From the NCBI GenBank assembly GCA_050246595.1, contig JBFWVT010000031.1:1-54872 (forward strand): a stretch of DNA of 54,872 nucleotides. The letters are read 5' to 3'. Every line of letters starts with the position of its first letter. The first letter of the stretch is position 1. The DNA comes from DATARH01 sp050246595. GTDB lineage: Bacteria; Pseudomonadota; Alphaproteobacteria; ATCC43930; CGMCC-115725. Below, piece after piece: positions 1-7,785 of this stretch. The translations under genes were made by a program, and so were the position numbers. The notes beneath the pieces are model-generated. The model worked only from the letters and a program-made list of their open reading frames with translations, searched no databases and had not been told where the DNA came from.

Positions 1-403
1 GGCGGCATTGCGCTGCGACCGGATCACGGCGCCCTGCGTCATCGACGGCCCGATCAACGGCGCCAGCTTTCGCGCTTACGTCGAGCAGTTCCTTGCACCC
101 ACCCTGAACCGCGGCGATGTCGTGATCCTGGACAATCTCGGCAGCCATAAGGGACAAGCTGTCCGCCGCCTGATCCGCGCCGCCGGCGCCAAGTTGTTCT
201 TCCTGCCCCGCTATTCGCCCGATCTCAACCCGATCGAGCAGGTCTTCGCCAAGCTCAAGACCCTGCTGCGCAAAGCCGATCCGCGCACCACCGAGGACAC
301 GTGGCGCCAGATCGGCTCCTTGCTCGATCATTTCTCCGCACAGGAATGCGCAAACTACCTCGCCAATGCCGGCTACGCTTCAACCTGATGCGATCACGCT
401 CTA
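1..403 (+). mobile_element. IS630-family insertion sequence, right end only
   Basis: The window opens inside a transposase gene. The element seems to end shortly after that gene, near the sequence gcgatcacgctcta at 390-403. IS630-group elements insert at TA, and a TA lies at 402-403, so I place the end there by inference. The left end lies outside the window, so the terminal inverted repeat cannot be confirmed. The element borders the last gene of the T6SS cargo operon, which suggests recombination at this edge. Confidence 0.6.
2..388 (+). CDS. IS630-family transposase, C-terminal part (cut by window edge)
   Basis: The frame is open to the left edge, so only about the last 128 residues are present. 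They match the DDE_3 catalytic half of IS630 transposases: an aspartate in LDNLGSHKG followed by the LPRYSPDLNPIEQVFAKLK block, whose glutamate completes the DDE/DDD triad. IS630 transposases cut and paste DNA at TA dinucleotides. The visible part has no frameshift. Some IS630 elements split the protein over two frames, and the missing N-terminal helix-turn-helix half could be in another frame outside the window. Confidence 0.85.
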   Translation, partial: AALRCDRITAPCVIDGPINGASFRAYVEQFLAPTLNRGDVVILDNLGSHKGQAVRRLIRAAGAKLFFLPRYSPDLNPIEQVFAKLKTLLRKADPRTTEDTWRQIGSLLDHFSAQECANYLANAGYAST

Positions 404-460
404 ATGGTCTAGAATTCTTTGGCAGGTCGCTCGCCGCAGGCACCTTTGCATCTACATACC

Positions 461-898
461 TCAAATACGATCTGGCCAGCTTCGCCGCTTCCCCTCAAAT
501 TTGATCGCCCCGTGCTCGTCGAGAGCATTTGGTTCCACGCCGACCTCCTCGACTGGCCCAACCGGACTGAATCTCACGAATCGATAGGGGTCGGGATCAT
601 TCGCGGGTGCTAGGATCGAGCAACCGATGTGCATTGCCAAAGCCTGGAGCAACGAGTTTTCATCGAGGTTATTGAGGGTATCCTGATCGCCGAATAGGTA
701 TATGGATAGCATATATGGATATTCGCCCTCACGGCGTCGGATCACCCCTACCACGGGATAGCTGTCGAGCGGGGGCATGTCGGTCTCGTTAGGCACAACC
801 GAGACACGGTTTGGAGTCACACCAAAAACTCCCGCCAAGTGCTCACGCAATTGTGCCTCGCCTACCTCGGCCGCCACATAGACATCGCGCCAGATCAT
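461..898 (-). CDS. Hypothetical protein, candidate immunity protein for the PAAR effector
   Basis: A 145-residue acidic protein with no signal peptide or membrane segment, so probably cytoplasmic. I do not recognise the family. It starts 4 bp after the stop codon of the PAAR-effector gene. Its Shine-Dalgarno-like AAGGTGA overlaps that stop, which implies coupled translation. It is the last gene of the cargo operon. A small cytosolic protein directly behind a PAAR protein with a variable C-terminus is the usual place of a T6SS immunity gene; that role is inferred from position alone. It could instead be a chaperone. The gene ends about 58 bp from the inferred IS630 boundary. Confidence 0.6.
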   Translation of the reverse strand: MIWRDVYVAAEVGEAQLREHLAGVFGVTPNRVSVVPNETDMPPLDSYPVVGVIRRREGEYPYMLSIYLFGDQDTLNNLDENSLLQALAMHIGCSILAPANDPDPYRFVRFSPVGPVEEVGVEPNALDEHGAIKFEGKRRSWPDRI

Positions 899-902
899 CG
901 TA

Positions 903-1646
903 TCACCTTAGACTTCGCGCCGCTTGACGTTGTTCGGCCGAGATCCCCATCCGGTCCAGTATCACCTCGGCATGGGGTGTCTCCCCCATCTCATTGTAGA
1001 TTCCGAGCGCCTTGAAACCACCGCGATCGAGAGGAACGAGGCCCGCGCCCTGGACAGGGTAGATCGTCCCGTTCTCGTGCACTCCGTAATATCGATCATT
1101 TACGACGTAGTAAGGGCCGTCGCGCATTGCTTGACCCGACCGTATTGCCTCCAAGTCGGGACCGATATCCGTGCCCGGCTTGATCATGGTATTTTGGGAT
1201 TTTGCCACCGTGCCTTGCCGCACACGCGTTGGATGGTGGCGCGCCGCGGGCGGACTCGCGTTTGGGACGGGATCTGCTGGACGCAGTCGTCCCGTTGCAT
1301 TGGGCGGCAAGTTCGGAGCACCGCGCTTGGCACCAGGGGCTGCGAGACCCCCGCCGCCATCGCCGATGATGACGGTCGCTTCGCCCGTGACGATCACCCC
1401 GCCATGGACCGTGGGATCGCCGATCCGCGCCGCCTGAAGATAGCCGATCAGCACGGTCGGCGACCCCTTCAAGATCACGTCGAGCGGTCCGGTGCAGATG
1501 CATTTGTCGGTTATCCGTGCGGCCGGCAGATACCCGATCAGCACGGTCGGCTCGCAGGGCGGAATGATCGGCCCGCCGACATGCGGAACCACCCCGGTGA
1601 CCATCGGGCAGACATGATTATCGGTAATCCGGGCGGCGGGAGGCAT
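903..1646 (-). CDS. PAAR-domain protein with C-terminal extension (candidate T6SS effector)
   Basis: About 247 residues. Residues 1-97 form a PAAR-like tip domain with repeated AARITD/AARIGD and PTVLIGYL/ATVIIGD strands; such domains cap the VgrG spike. Residues 98-165 are a proline/alanine-rich linker. The last 80 or so residues form a separate module, rich in Tyr and Gly (YYVVNDRYYGVHENGT), that I cannot assign to a known toxin family. A PAAR domain, a linker and a compact C-terminal domain is the design of a specialised T6SS effector. The ATG at 1646 is preferred over a GTG one codon earlier because GGAG lies about 8 bases upstream. It belongs to the vgrG operon and is followed at once by a candidate immunity gene. 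Confidence 0.8.
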   Translation of the reverse strand: MPPAARITDNHVCPMVTGVVPHVGGPIIPPCEPTVLIGYLPAARITDKCICTGPLDVILKGSPTVLIGYLQAARIGDPTVHGGVIVTGEATVIIGDGGGGLAAPGAKRGAPNLPPNATGRLRPADPVPNASPPAARHHPTRVRQGTVAKSQNTMIKPGTDIGPDLEAIRSGQAMRDGPYYVVNDRYYGVHENGTIYPVQGAGLVPLDRGGFKALGIYNEMGETPHAEVILDRMGISAEQRQAARSLR

Positions 1647-1692
1647 CACGTGTCTCCACCCGCAGCAGCCTCGCGAAACTCGTCAAAAGGGC

Positions 1693-2274
1693 TCATTCCA
1701 GGGCTCGCGGAAAAGCGTCGGTGCGTCGGAACAATTGCAGCCCGCTTGTCGGAAAGCGCTGGCTCACGCTCCGACCGGTTCCGAGCGGGTCGGCCGTGAC
1801 GATGCGGAGCAGGTTCGATCCCTCGGCATAAGGCCGCGCGACGAGATCGCCGGTGTCGACGGGCCAGTAACCGACCCGCACGATGACGCCTTTGATATCC
1901 ACGATCTCGTACCGGCGCAACGTCAGGTCGGGGAAATAAGGGCTCGTTTCGGCGAGCGGCAGCGATACCTCGATCCGCCCCTCCAGAAATCCCCCGGCGG
2001 GGACTTGGCGGACCAGCGGGATCAACGGGACCGCGATGCGCCGATCGATCGGAAGGGGCGGCATGAACCTGCCGATGATGACGTCGCCGGTCTCGGCTTC
2101 CATGATGACCGCGGCGGTATTCTCGGCCCCGGCGTCGAAATTCGTCACCGCCTGCACCGCGTACACATCGCCCAGCCCCCCATTATCCAGACGATACGGA
2201 AAGATCAGCATATTCCCTGACTTCGACGGCTGGCAGGTCAGCCGGAGCGCAGCGGCGGACGAGGTGTCGCTCAT
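1693..2274 (-). CDS. Hypothetical beta-rich protein in the vgrG cargo operon
   Basis: 193 residues with no signal peptide or membrane helix. The sequence alternates hydrophobic and polar residues with many Gly/Pro turns, for example RRYEIVDIKGVIVRVGYWPV, which suggests a beta-sandwich. I do not recognise the family. Its ATG overlaps the stop of the preceding gene (ATGA at 2271-2274), so the two are translationally coupled and may work together. The PAAR-effector gene begins 46 bp further on. Position between vgrG and the effector fits a loading adaptor or chaperone, but this is inference; it could also be a second secreted component. Confidence 0.7.
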   Translation of the reverse strand: MSDTSSAAALRLTCQPSKSGNMLIFPYRLDNGGLGDVYAVQAVTNFDAGAENTAAVIMEAETGDVIIGRFMPPLPIDRRIAVPLIPLVRQVPAGGFLEGRIEVSLPLAETSPYFPDLTLRRYEIVDIKGVIVRVGYWPVDTGDLVARPYAEGSNLLRIVTADPLGTGRSVSQRFPTSGLQLFRRTDAFPRALE

Positions 2275-2801
2275 AATCGCAGCAGGATGCCCCAGTCGGG
2301 ACGCAGCGGATTGCTTTTTCCGGCGGCGTTGGCGTTGGCTTGTTCCAGCATGGTCAGCAGCACCTGCGTTCTACCCGGCCCCCCGGCCCTTTCGCTCTCC
2401 GCCCAGTCCCCGGGATCGTAGGCAATAGTGCTGCCGCAACCGCTTCCGGTGCCCTGCAGCACCCCGCCGTTCGGCAACCGAATCGTAAGGCCCGGAATGC
2501 TGGAAGCGGCGATGTCATCGGGGATCGTCCAGGCATTCGCCGGCTCGGTCGGCGGCGCCGGTTTGATGATCAGCACCGCGGCGTTGAGATCATCGCCGCG
2601 GCGCAGCGCCGCGTCACCCTCGGGCAAATGAGCCAGCCTCCCGAGAACCTCGATGACCCCTGTCACGAATACCATGTCCTCGCCCGCCGCCGCCACCCGG
2701 ATGCGGCCGAGGCCGATTGCAAAACTGCCGTCCTCGTCACGAAACACGCGCACGGCTTCGCCGGCACGGACCGAGTACAGGGGTCGCGCGGTTTGCACCA
2801 T
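2271..2801 (-). CDS. Hypothetical protein directly downstream of vgrG
   Basis: 176 residues, no export signal, family not recognised. The N-terminal half (residues 1-90) looks beta-rich, with strands such as SFAIGLGRIRVAAAGEDMVF. The C-terminal half carries a Gly/Ser-rich stretch (GVLQGTGSGCGSTIAYDPGD) and a short helix. It begins 15 bp after the vgrG stop and its own stop overlaps the next start by 4 bp. T6SS genes in this position often encode adaptors that load an effector on the cognate VgrG. None of the known adaptor families (DUF4123, DUF1795, DUF2169) is evident by eye. Confidence 0.7.
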   Translation of the reverse strand: MVQTARPLYSVRAGEAVRVFRDEDGSFAIGLGRIRVAAAGEDMVFVTGVIEVLGRLAHLPEGDAALRRGDDLNAAVLIIKPAPPTEPANAWTIPDDIAASSIPGLTIRLPNGGVLQGTGSGCGSTIAYDPGDWAESERAGGPGRTQVLLTMLEQANANAAGKSNPLRPDWGILLRL

Positions 2802-2816
2802 TGCCGCGACAGCCGG

Positions 2817-5414
2817 TTATTCCTTCGGGGTCAGCGTGTCGCCGGGGTCCGCCGCTTCCGGGTCCTTCGGCGGCTCGACATTGGGGGCGATCGGCGGCGT
2901 CGGCGGCGGCCCGCCCGAATTGATCAGCACCATCGGTGCGTTGATCGCGATCGTCGCCGGGGTGATGACGATCGAACTGCCGCCGACCGTCAGCGTGATA
3001 TTGGTGGTTGCGTTCAGCACGATCGTTCCTCCCGGTCCGGTGGCATCGATTGTCGCCTGATTGTGGACGCCGGTGCTCCAATTTCCGCCGATCACCTGAT
3101 CGGAGTCCTGCTTGACCTCGATTGCGTCCTTCCGCTCGATCAGCGTCGTGCGGTTTCCGGTACCGTCCTCGCCGACATGCAGGTGATAATCCTTGAACAC
3201 ATGGGCGAGGTAATCGCCCGAGGGCGGTCCGTCCTTGCGTTTGCCGCCGACGGTCAGGTGGCGGTTGCCGTGGATCGACTCATAGCGTGAACCAAAGGCG
3301 GTAATATCCAATCGATGCTGTGCGCGAATGAGGTATTGTTCATGCTTTCGCTTATCGCTGAACCTGAGCAACTGGAAGCGCTTGTCCTCCGGACTTCCAT
3401 CCGGTTTCGTAGTCGGAATGCTCCAGGTCTTGATACCACTTAGGAGTAGATCGAAGTTCGTCGTCTGCTGCAGTTCCTTGGCGCCCTCGGCTCCGCTGTT
3501 GTCACCGCGGTTCTTGAGGTGCGTGTTCTCGACGCTGGGGTGGGGGAACGGCAGGTTTGTCGTCGATCTGTCGGCGTTGTAGACGCGCCCGGTGATGATC
3601 GGCCGCTCCGGGTCGCCAGCAATAAACTCGACAATGACCTCCTGACCGATCCGGGGTAGAAATTGGGTGCCGTAATGTCGCCCGGCCCAGGCTTCCGAAA
3701 CCCGCACCCAGCAGGTGTTCTCTCCCTTGCTCAGCGGGAAATCGGAATTCGATCCGTCGGTCGTCCATGTCTGCGGCAGCGTTTGGCTCCCGCGCGGCGG
3801 ACCCGGGTCCCAGGGAAAACGCACCCGCACGCGGCCCAGCGCATCGCAAAAGATATCGTGCTGCTTGGTGTCGATCCCGTCCGGTCCGATCACTAACGCG
3901 GTTTGTGGACCATACGCGATCGGCCGTGCCGGCGGCGTCGGGCTCAAAACGCGAAAGATCGCCCCACTCTGCGGCGGTATCGCGACGAATGTGTTGGTAA
4001 ACCTTCCATCATTGGCATCGACGAGTTTTTTCACGCTGTCGATCAGCACCGAGATCGCGCCGGTAATGCCGGCTTCGGTAATCTCTCCGACAAAGCGCTC
4101 CAGCTGTTCCTCCTCGACCTTATCGTGAAAAGACTGCGCCAACTTGTATTGCAAGTAGCTGTTCAAGGCAGCGGAAACTGCCGTTTCACTGATATCGAGA
4201 GCCTTCTTTTCTTGGTTGAACGGAGCAAAAAGAAAGTCTCGGAAGATCAAGTTGGAGATGTCAGTGGCTGTCGTTGTCAGATAGCTGTGCTCATATCCCT
4301 TTAAAAATACAATTCTGAGGAGGTATAGGCCATCGGCTTTCTCTTCCTTGCTGTCGAAGATCTCCAAGACCCGACCCGCAAGAAGACTGGGGTTCTTTGT
4401 ACCCCCGCTGACCGAGAAAACCTCCTCTTCCTGCTGCAACCCCTTGCCTACAGCGTAATCGGCGGCTTCACCTTTATTTACGAAGGGTTCGGGAAAATCC
4501 TCGCTGATAAGGTATTTCGCGACCTCCGGGTGACCGGCTACCAGGTCGAAATTAGGGACACGCTTGTCCGTGTGCATCGGCGGTTGTGCCGGATCGATAA
4601 TATTGACGTTTCCAAACCACATCTTCTGGAACTTGGGTTCGAAGTGGCGCTGAAACGCCGCAATCGTTTCGAGCGAAGGATCATTGTCGGTCAGACGATA
4701 ACTCTTCTGGTCGCACGGCTTGGCGGGGACATTCGGGAAGCTGCCGATAAACAGGGTCTCGTTTTGCGCCAGCATCAAGTTGGGTAAATCCGTCTGCTTT
4801 TCATCATGGTCATAATAGTAGTGCATATTGTAACGGTTCATCAGGCGACATAAAAACGAGTACGTGGATTCGCCGAACTGGACACAATACTCCATTTTGG
4901 GGAAGTTGCCCGGATCGAGCTTGTCAAGATTGAAACGAAAAAACGTTGGGCAACGGTCTTTCATATCCTCAAGAATCCGCTTGATAATGTCGAATGCACT
5001 AAGGTCTTCAAAAACTCGAAAACGAATTTCTCGCCCAAGTATTTGAAACGTTGGCACGACATGCGCCTTGTAGATTGACCGGCTGGTATCGCCGACGCCC
5101 CCACCTTTATTGAATTTCTCGGCTTTTTCCCAGTGCAGGATCATCCCGGTGCGCAACACGTAATGATCGTGAATCGGGTGCGATTGCGCCTGATTGGTGC
5201 GCGCGATGCCGATGCGTAACATCGTTCCGATCATCATGCGTGGGTCGATCTCCGGCTTCGCCGGGTCCCGCGCCATCGTCAAATCGTAAAAGAACGGGAT
5301 CGAAATGCCTTCCTGCCCGGTCAGCTCGGTAAGCATCAATTCATCTTCGAGGTTCAAATGCTCGGCGAGGCCCAGGACGGTATCGACAATGAGTATCTTG
5401 CTGAGCCGTGTCAT
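2817..5414 (-). CDS. vgrG: Type VI secretion system tip protein VgrG (TssI)
   Basis: 865 residues. VgrG trimers form the spike on the Hcp tube, and the PAAR protein binds their tip. The gp27/phage-baseplate-like part covers roughly residues 1-400. An OB-fold gp5-like domain lies at about 500-615, with the hallmark block DALGRVRVRFPWDP followed by WVRVSEAWAG and PRIGQEVIVEF. A beta-helix needle follows to about 835, and a Pro/Glu-rich tail ends the protein. Between the gp27-like and OB parts (about 397-475) is a helical stretch I do not expect in a basic VgrG. GGGGAG lies 9 bases before the ATG. GC content falls to about 44% at 4141-4260. The following genes are probably its cargo and loading factors. 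Confidence 0.95.
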   Translation of the reverse strand: MTRLSKILIVDTVLGLAEHLNLEDELMLTELTGQEGISIPFFYDLTMARDPAKPEIDPRMMIGTMLRIGIARTNQAQSHPIHDHYVLRTGMILHWEKAEKFNKGGGVGDTSRSIYKAHVVPTFQILGREIRFRVFEDLSAFDIIKRILEDMKDRCPTFFRFNLDKLDPGNFPKMEYCVQFGESTYSFLCRLMNRYNMHYYYDHDEKQTDLPNLMLAQNETLFIGSFPNVPAKPCDQKSYRLTDNDPSLETIAAFQRHFEPKFQKMWFGNVNIIDPAQPPMHTDKRVPNFDLVAGHPEVAKYLISEDFPEPFVNKGEAADYAVGKGLQQEEEVFSVSGGTKNPSLLAGRVLEIFDSKEEKADGLYLLRIVFLKGYEHSYLTTTATDISNLIFRDFLFAPFNQEKKALDISETAVSAALNSYLQYKLAQSFHDKVEEEQLERFVGEITEAGITGAISVLIDSVKKLVDANDGRFTNTFVAIPPQSGAIFRVLSPTPPARPIAYGPQTALVIGPDGIDTKQHDIFCDALGRVRVRFPWDPGPPRGSQTLPQTWTTDGSNSDFPLSKGENTCWVRVSEAWAGRHYGTQFLPRIGQEVIVEFIAGDPERPIITGRVYNADRSTTNLPFPHPSVENTHLKNRGDNSGAEGAKELQQTTNFDLLLSGIKTWSIPTTKPDGSPEDKRFQLLRFSDKRKHEQYLIRAQHRLDITAFGSRYESIHGNRHLTVGGKRKDGPPSGDYLAHVFKDYHLHVGEDGTGNRTTLIERKDAIEVKQDSDQVIGGNWSTGVHNQATIDATGPGGTIVLNATTNITLTVGGSSIVITPATIAINAPMVLINSGGPPPTPPIAPNVEPPKDPEAADPGDTLTPKE

Positions 5415-5513
5415 CTTGGATACTCCCCGCTACGTGGCGGACACTGACCTGCTGCTGAATCTGGCGAGCACGAGATCAACGCGCGACTGCCGAGCGCGTA
5501 TGTAGGTCAACCA

Positions 5514-5759
5514 TTATGCACCCAAGCCTTCCCGAGTTCGCGGAACGCGGCGCTCAAATTCGGGCACTGTCATACTGACATACTGACCAATATGAAAATT
5601 CCGTTCCAGCAGCTCCGCTGCCGTGCTCGGCACGAAAGCTTCGTCATTGAGCATGCAAAGAACACTATAATGTCTTGTGCAAGTTTCTCTTCCGTCCGTT
5701 GCCGTCGGGCATCGAATCGTCTTTTTTAAATTTTGTTCAGGCTTTATATTGATTGGCAT
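5514..5759 (-). CDS. Hypothetical small protein upstream of vgrG
   Basis: 81 residues from the ATG at 5759; a GTG at 5801 would add 14 residues. No ribosome-binding site is obvious at either start. Residues include HYSVLCMLNDEAFVPSTAAE and a C-terminal segment that reads as normal protein (FHIGQYVSMTVPEFERRVPR). No signal peptide or membrane helix. Family not recognised. The region is AT-rich for this genome (24 of 60 bases are G/C at 5701-5760). It lies 99 bp ahead of vgrG on the same strand and may share its promoter. It could be a small regulator or a remnant of imported DNA. Confidence 0.45.
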   Translation of the reverse strand: MPINIKPEQNLKKTIRCPTATDGRETCTRHYSVLCMLNDEAFVPSTAAELLERNFHIGQYVSMTVPEFERRVPRTREGLGA

Positions 5760-5816
5760 CTGCGTGTCGGTTAAATCGGTTGACGGCCTCGATGGAAGCA
5801 CGTTACTTGCCAGCCA

Positions 5817-6210
5817 TTACACCTTCACATGACAAGTATATGGCTGCGAGACTTCTTCGCTTCCCTTGCCCCGGATCAGCAGCAATGCGTTTATCAGCGG
5901 CGTGCCGTCGTTGAGTACCGTGCGGATCTCGAGCCGTTTTCCGGTCTGTGTAAAGAGGGGCGGCGGATCGGCCATCCGAGCGGTCCTCGTTTGGATGCGC
6001 AACTTCGAGGCTAACATTCAGCCCGCCGACATCATAGACGAGGGGATTGGCCAAAGCCAACGAACACCGGGGTTCCGGCGGGGGCGGCCGGCGTATCAAC
6101 TCGGATTTGCCATTGGCGGCGGGGCAGGCTTTCGCAGATTGTTCGGGCGTTTGATCGAGAGCCTCGTCAGTATCGGCACTGGCGCTGGCGGCTTCGGTCA
6201 TTCCTGCCAT
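5817..6210 (-). pseudogene. Hypothetical gene with apparent frameshift, divergent from tagH
   Basis: From the ATG at 6210 one frame encodes a plausible Ala/Pro-rich start followed by LANPLVYDVGGLNVSLEVA, then turns into Arg-rich nonsense-like sequence running to a stop at 5803. Another frame of the same strand takes over with natural-looking sequence (KRLEIRTVLNDGTPLINALL and SEEVSQPYTCHV) and stops at 5817. Joining the two by a one-base shift somewhere around 5955-6000 gives one protein of about 130 residues. This may be a true disrupted gene, a sequencing error, or two overlapping small genes. Family unknown. It starts 99 bp from tagH on the opposite strand. Confidence 0.4.
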
Positions 6211-6309
6211 TTTCCGCTGGTTCCCGTTTTTCGGGTTCGCGATTCGCGAGCTGTTCTATATGCTTTGCTTGATCTCTCTGATAACTGTCGGCTTGCGCCA
6301 GGGTTTGGG

Positions 6310-7785
6310 ATGTCGCTCACGCTTGCGATGCTGCGCTGCCCCGACGATGTTGCGCCGGAGACGCGCACGGTGGCCGGTGGCGAGTTCTCGATCGGCCGCG
6401 CTTCGGACAATGATTGGGTCCTGCCCGATCCCGAGCGGGCCCTGTCGAAACGCCATTGCGTCCTCGCCTTCCGCGCCGGCGGATGGCAGGTCTCCGATCT
6501 CTCGACAAACGGCACGTTTCTGAACCGCGAGGCCGACCCGATCGGCCGGGGTCAGACCCGCGAGCTGCGCAGCGGCGACCGGCTCGCGTTCGGCGCCTAC
6601 GAGATCGAAATCCACGTCGACGAAGAGGCGGCGCTGGCGCCGCGCCGGAGCGTACCGACCGACCCGTTTGCGGCGCGCCGCTTGGCCGCGCCCGAATTGT
6701 TTGCGCTCGATCCGTTCGCCGCCGCCTCCGACCGGGACGAGACGGGGTTCGCCTCCGATCCGCTGCTGGGCGGGGGAGCCGCGCTCGATCCCTTTGCGGC
6801 GCCGCTGGCCCCGGCCTCCGTCACCTTGCCGGCCGATTTCGATCCGCTCGCGCCGGATCCTGCCGAGCGCGGGTTCCGCGGCCCGACCCAACCGGATCAC
6901 GCGCCCCATTTGGAGGACGCCTTCTCGCCGCCCGTGTCCCGGACGGTGCTGCCCGACGATTGGGACCGGGAGATGCCGCCGCACGAACCCGTGCCGGTGC
7001 GTGCGCCCGAGCCGGCGCCGATCGCCACGCCGCCCGTCGCCACCGCGCCCGCCGCGCCTCTGTCAACTCCCGGCCACGCGCCGAGCCAGACCGTTTCGGC
7101 CGGCGGCACCGCCCCGCCGCGACCGGCTGCGGCACGAGCGGCAGCGGCGCGGATGGTCGTTGCCCCAGCCGCAGTCCCGCCGGTTCCAGCGTCAAACGAT
7201 CTGCTTGCCGCCTTTCTGCGCGGCTGTGGGGTTGACGATCTGCAGCCCGCCGACCCGGTCGCGATGATGGAGGCCCTTGGCGCCGCCTTCCGCGCCGTCG
7301 TCTCGGGGCTGCGCCAGGCAATGATCGCGCGCTCCGCGGTAAAGGGCGAGTTCCGCATCGAACAGACGATCATCCGCAGCCGCGGCAACAATCCGCTCAA
7401 ATTCTCGGCCGACGACGATGACGCTCTGGCCGCGCTGCTCGGCGTTGGTCGGCGCCCGCATCTCGAACCCGCCGAGGCGATTGACGAGGCGATGCGCGAT
7501 ATCCGGCAGCACGAGCTTGTGATGGTGACGGCGATGCAGGCGGCAGTACGCGCGCTGCTGGCCGAATTCGAGCCGTCGAAGCTCCGGCAATCGGCCGAGC
7601 GCGGCGGGCTGGCGCTGCTTACGGCGCAGCGCAAGGCCAATGCCTGGGACGCCTTCGAAGCCCGGCACGCCCGCGTCAGCCAAGCCCTGGTCGATGATTT
7701 CGACAGCGTGTTTGGGAAGGCATTCGCCCGCGCCTACGAACGCGCCGTCGCGGAGCTGTCGTCCAAGAACGTCGACCCGCCATGA
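6310..7785 (+). CDS. tagH: T6SS-associated FHA domain protein TagH
   Basis: 491 residues. The N-terminal FHA domain (about residues 25-95) keeps the phosphothreonine-binding signature: GR at 29-30, SxxH at 46-49 and NG at 67-68. A long Pro/Ala-rich linker (about 110-295) leads to the conserved TagH C-terminal domain, recognisable by FLRGCGVDDL and FRIEQTIIRSRGNNPLKFS. FHA proteins of this kind read the phosphorylation state of the T6SS and help control assembly. The frame is open further upstream to 5866, but residues matching the family begin at the ATG at 6310, so that start is used. The stop overlaps the tssK start (ATGA). Confidence 0.93.
   Translation: MSLTLAMLRCPDDVAPETRTVAGGEFSIGRASDNDWVLPDPERALSKRHCVLAFRAGGWQVSDLSTNGTFLNREADPIGRGQTRELRSGDRLAFGAYEIEIHVDEEAALAPRRSVPTDPFAARRLAAPELFALDPFAAASDRDETGFASDPLLGGGAALDPFAAPLAPASVTLPADFDPLAPDPAERGFRGPTQPDHAPHLEDAFSPPVSRTVLPDDWDREMPPHEPVPVRAPEPAPIATPPVATAPAAPLSTPGHAPSQTVSAGGTAPPRPAAARAAAARMVVAPAAVPPVPASNDLLAAFLRGCGVDDLQPADPVAMMEALGAAFRAVVSGLRQAMIARSAVKGEFRIEQTIIRSRGNNPLKFSADDDDALAALLGVGRRPHLEPAEAIDEAMRDIRQHELVMVTAMQAAVRALLAEFEPSKLRQSAERGGLALLTAQRKANAWDAFEARHARVSQALVDDFDSVFGKAFARAYERAVAELSSKNVDPP

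Noticed and set aside
5866..6309. Upstream in-frame extension of tagH
   Set aside because: It is antisense to the small leftward gene, reads as non-protein-like sequence, and FHA family similarity begins only at the ATG at 6310.
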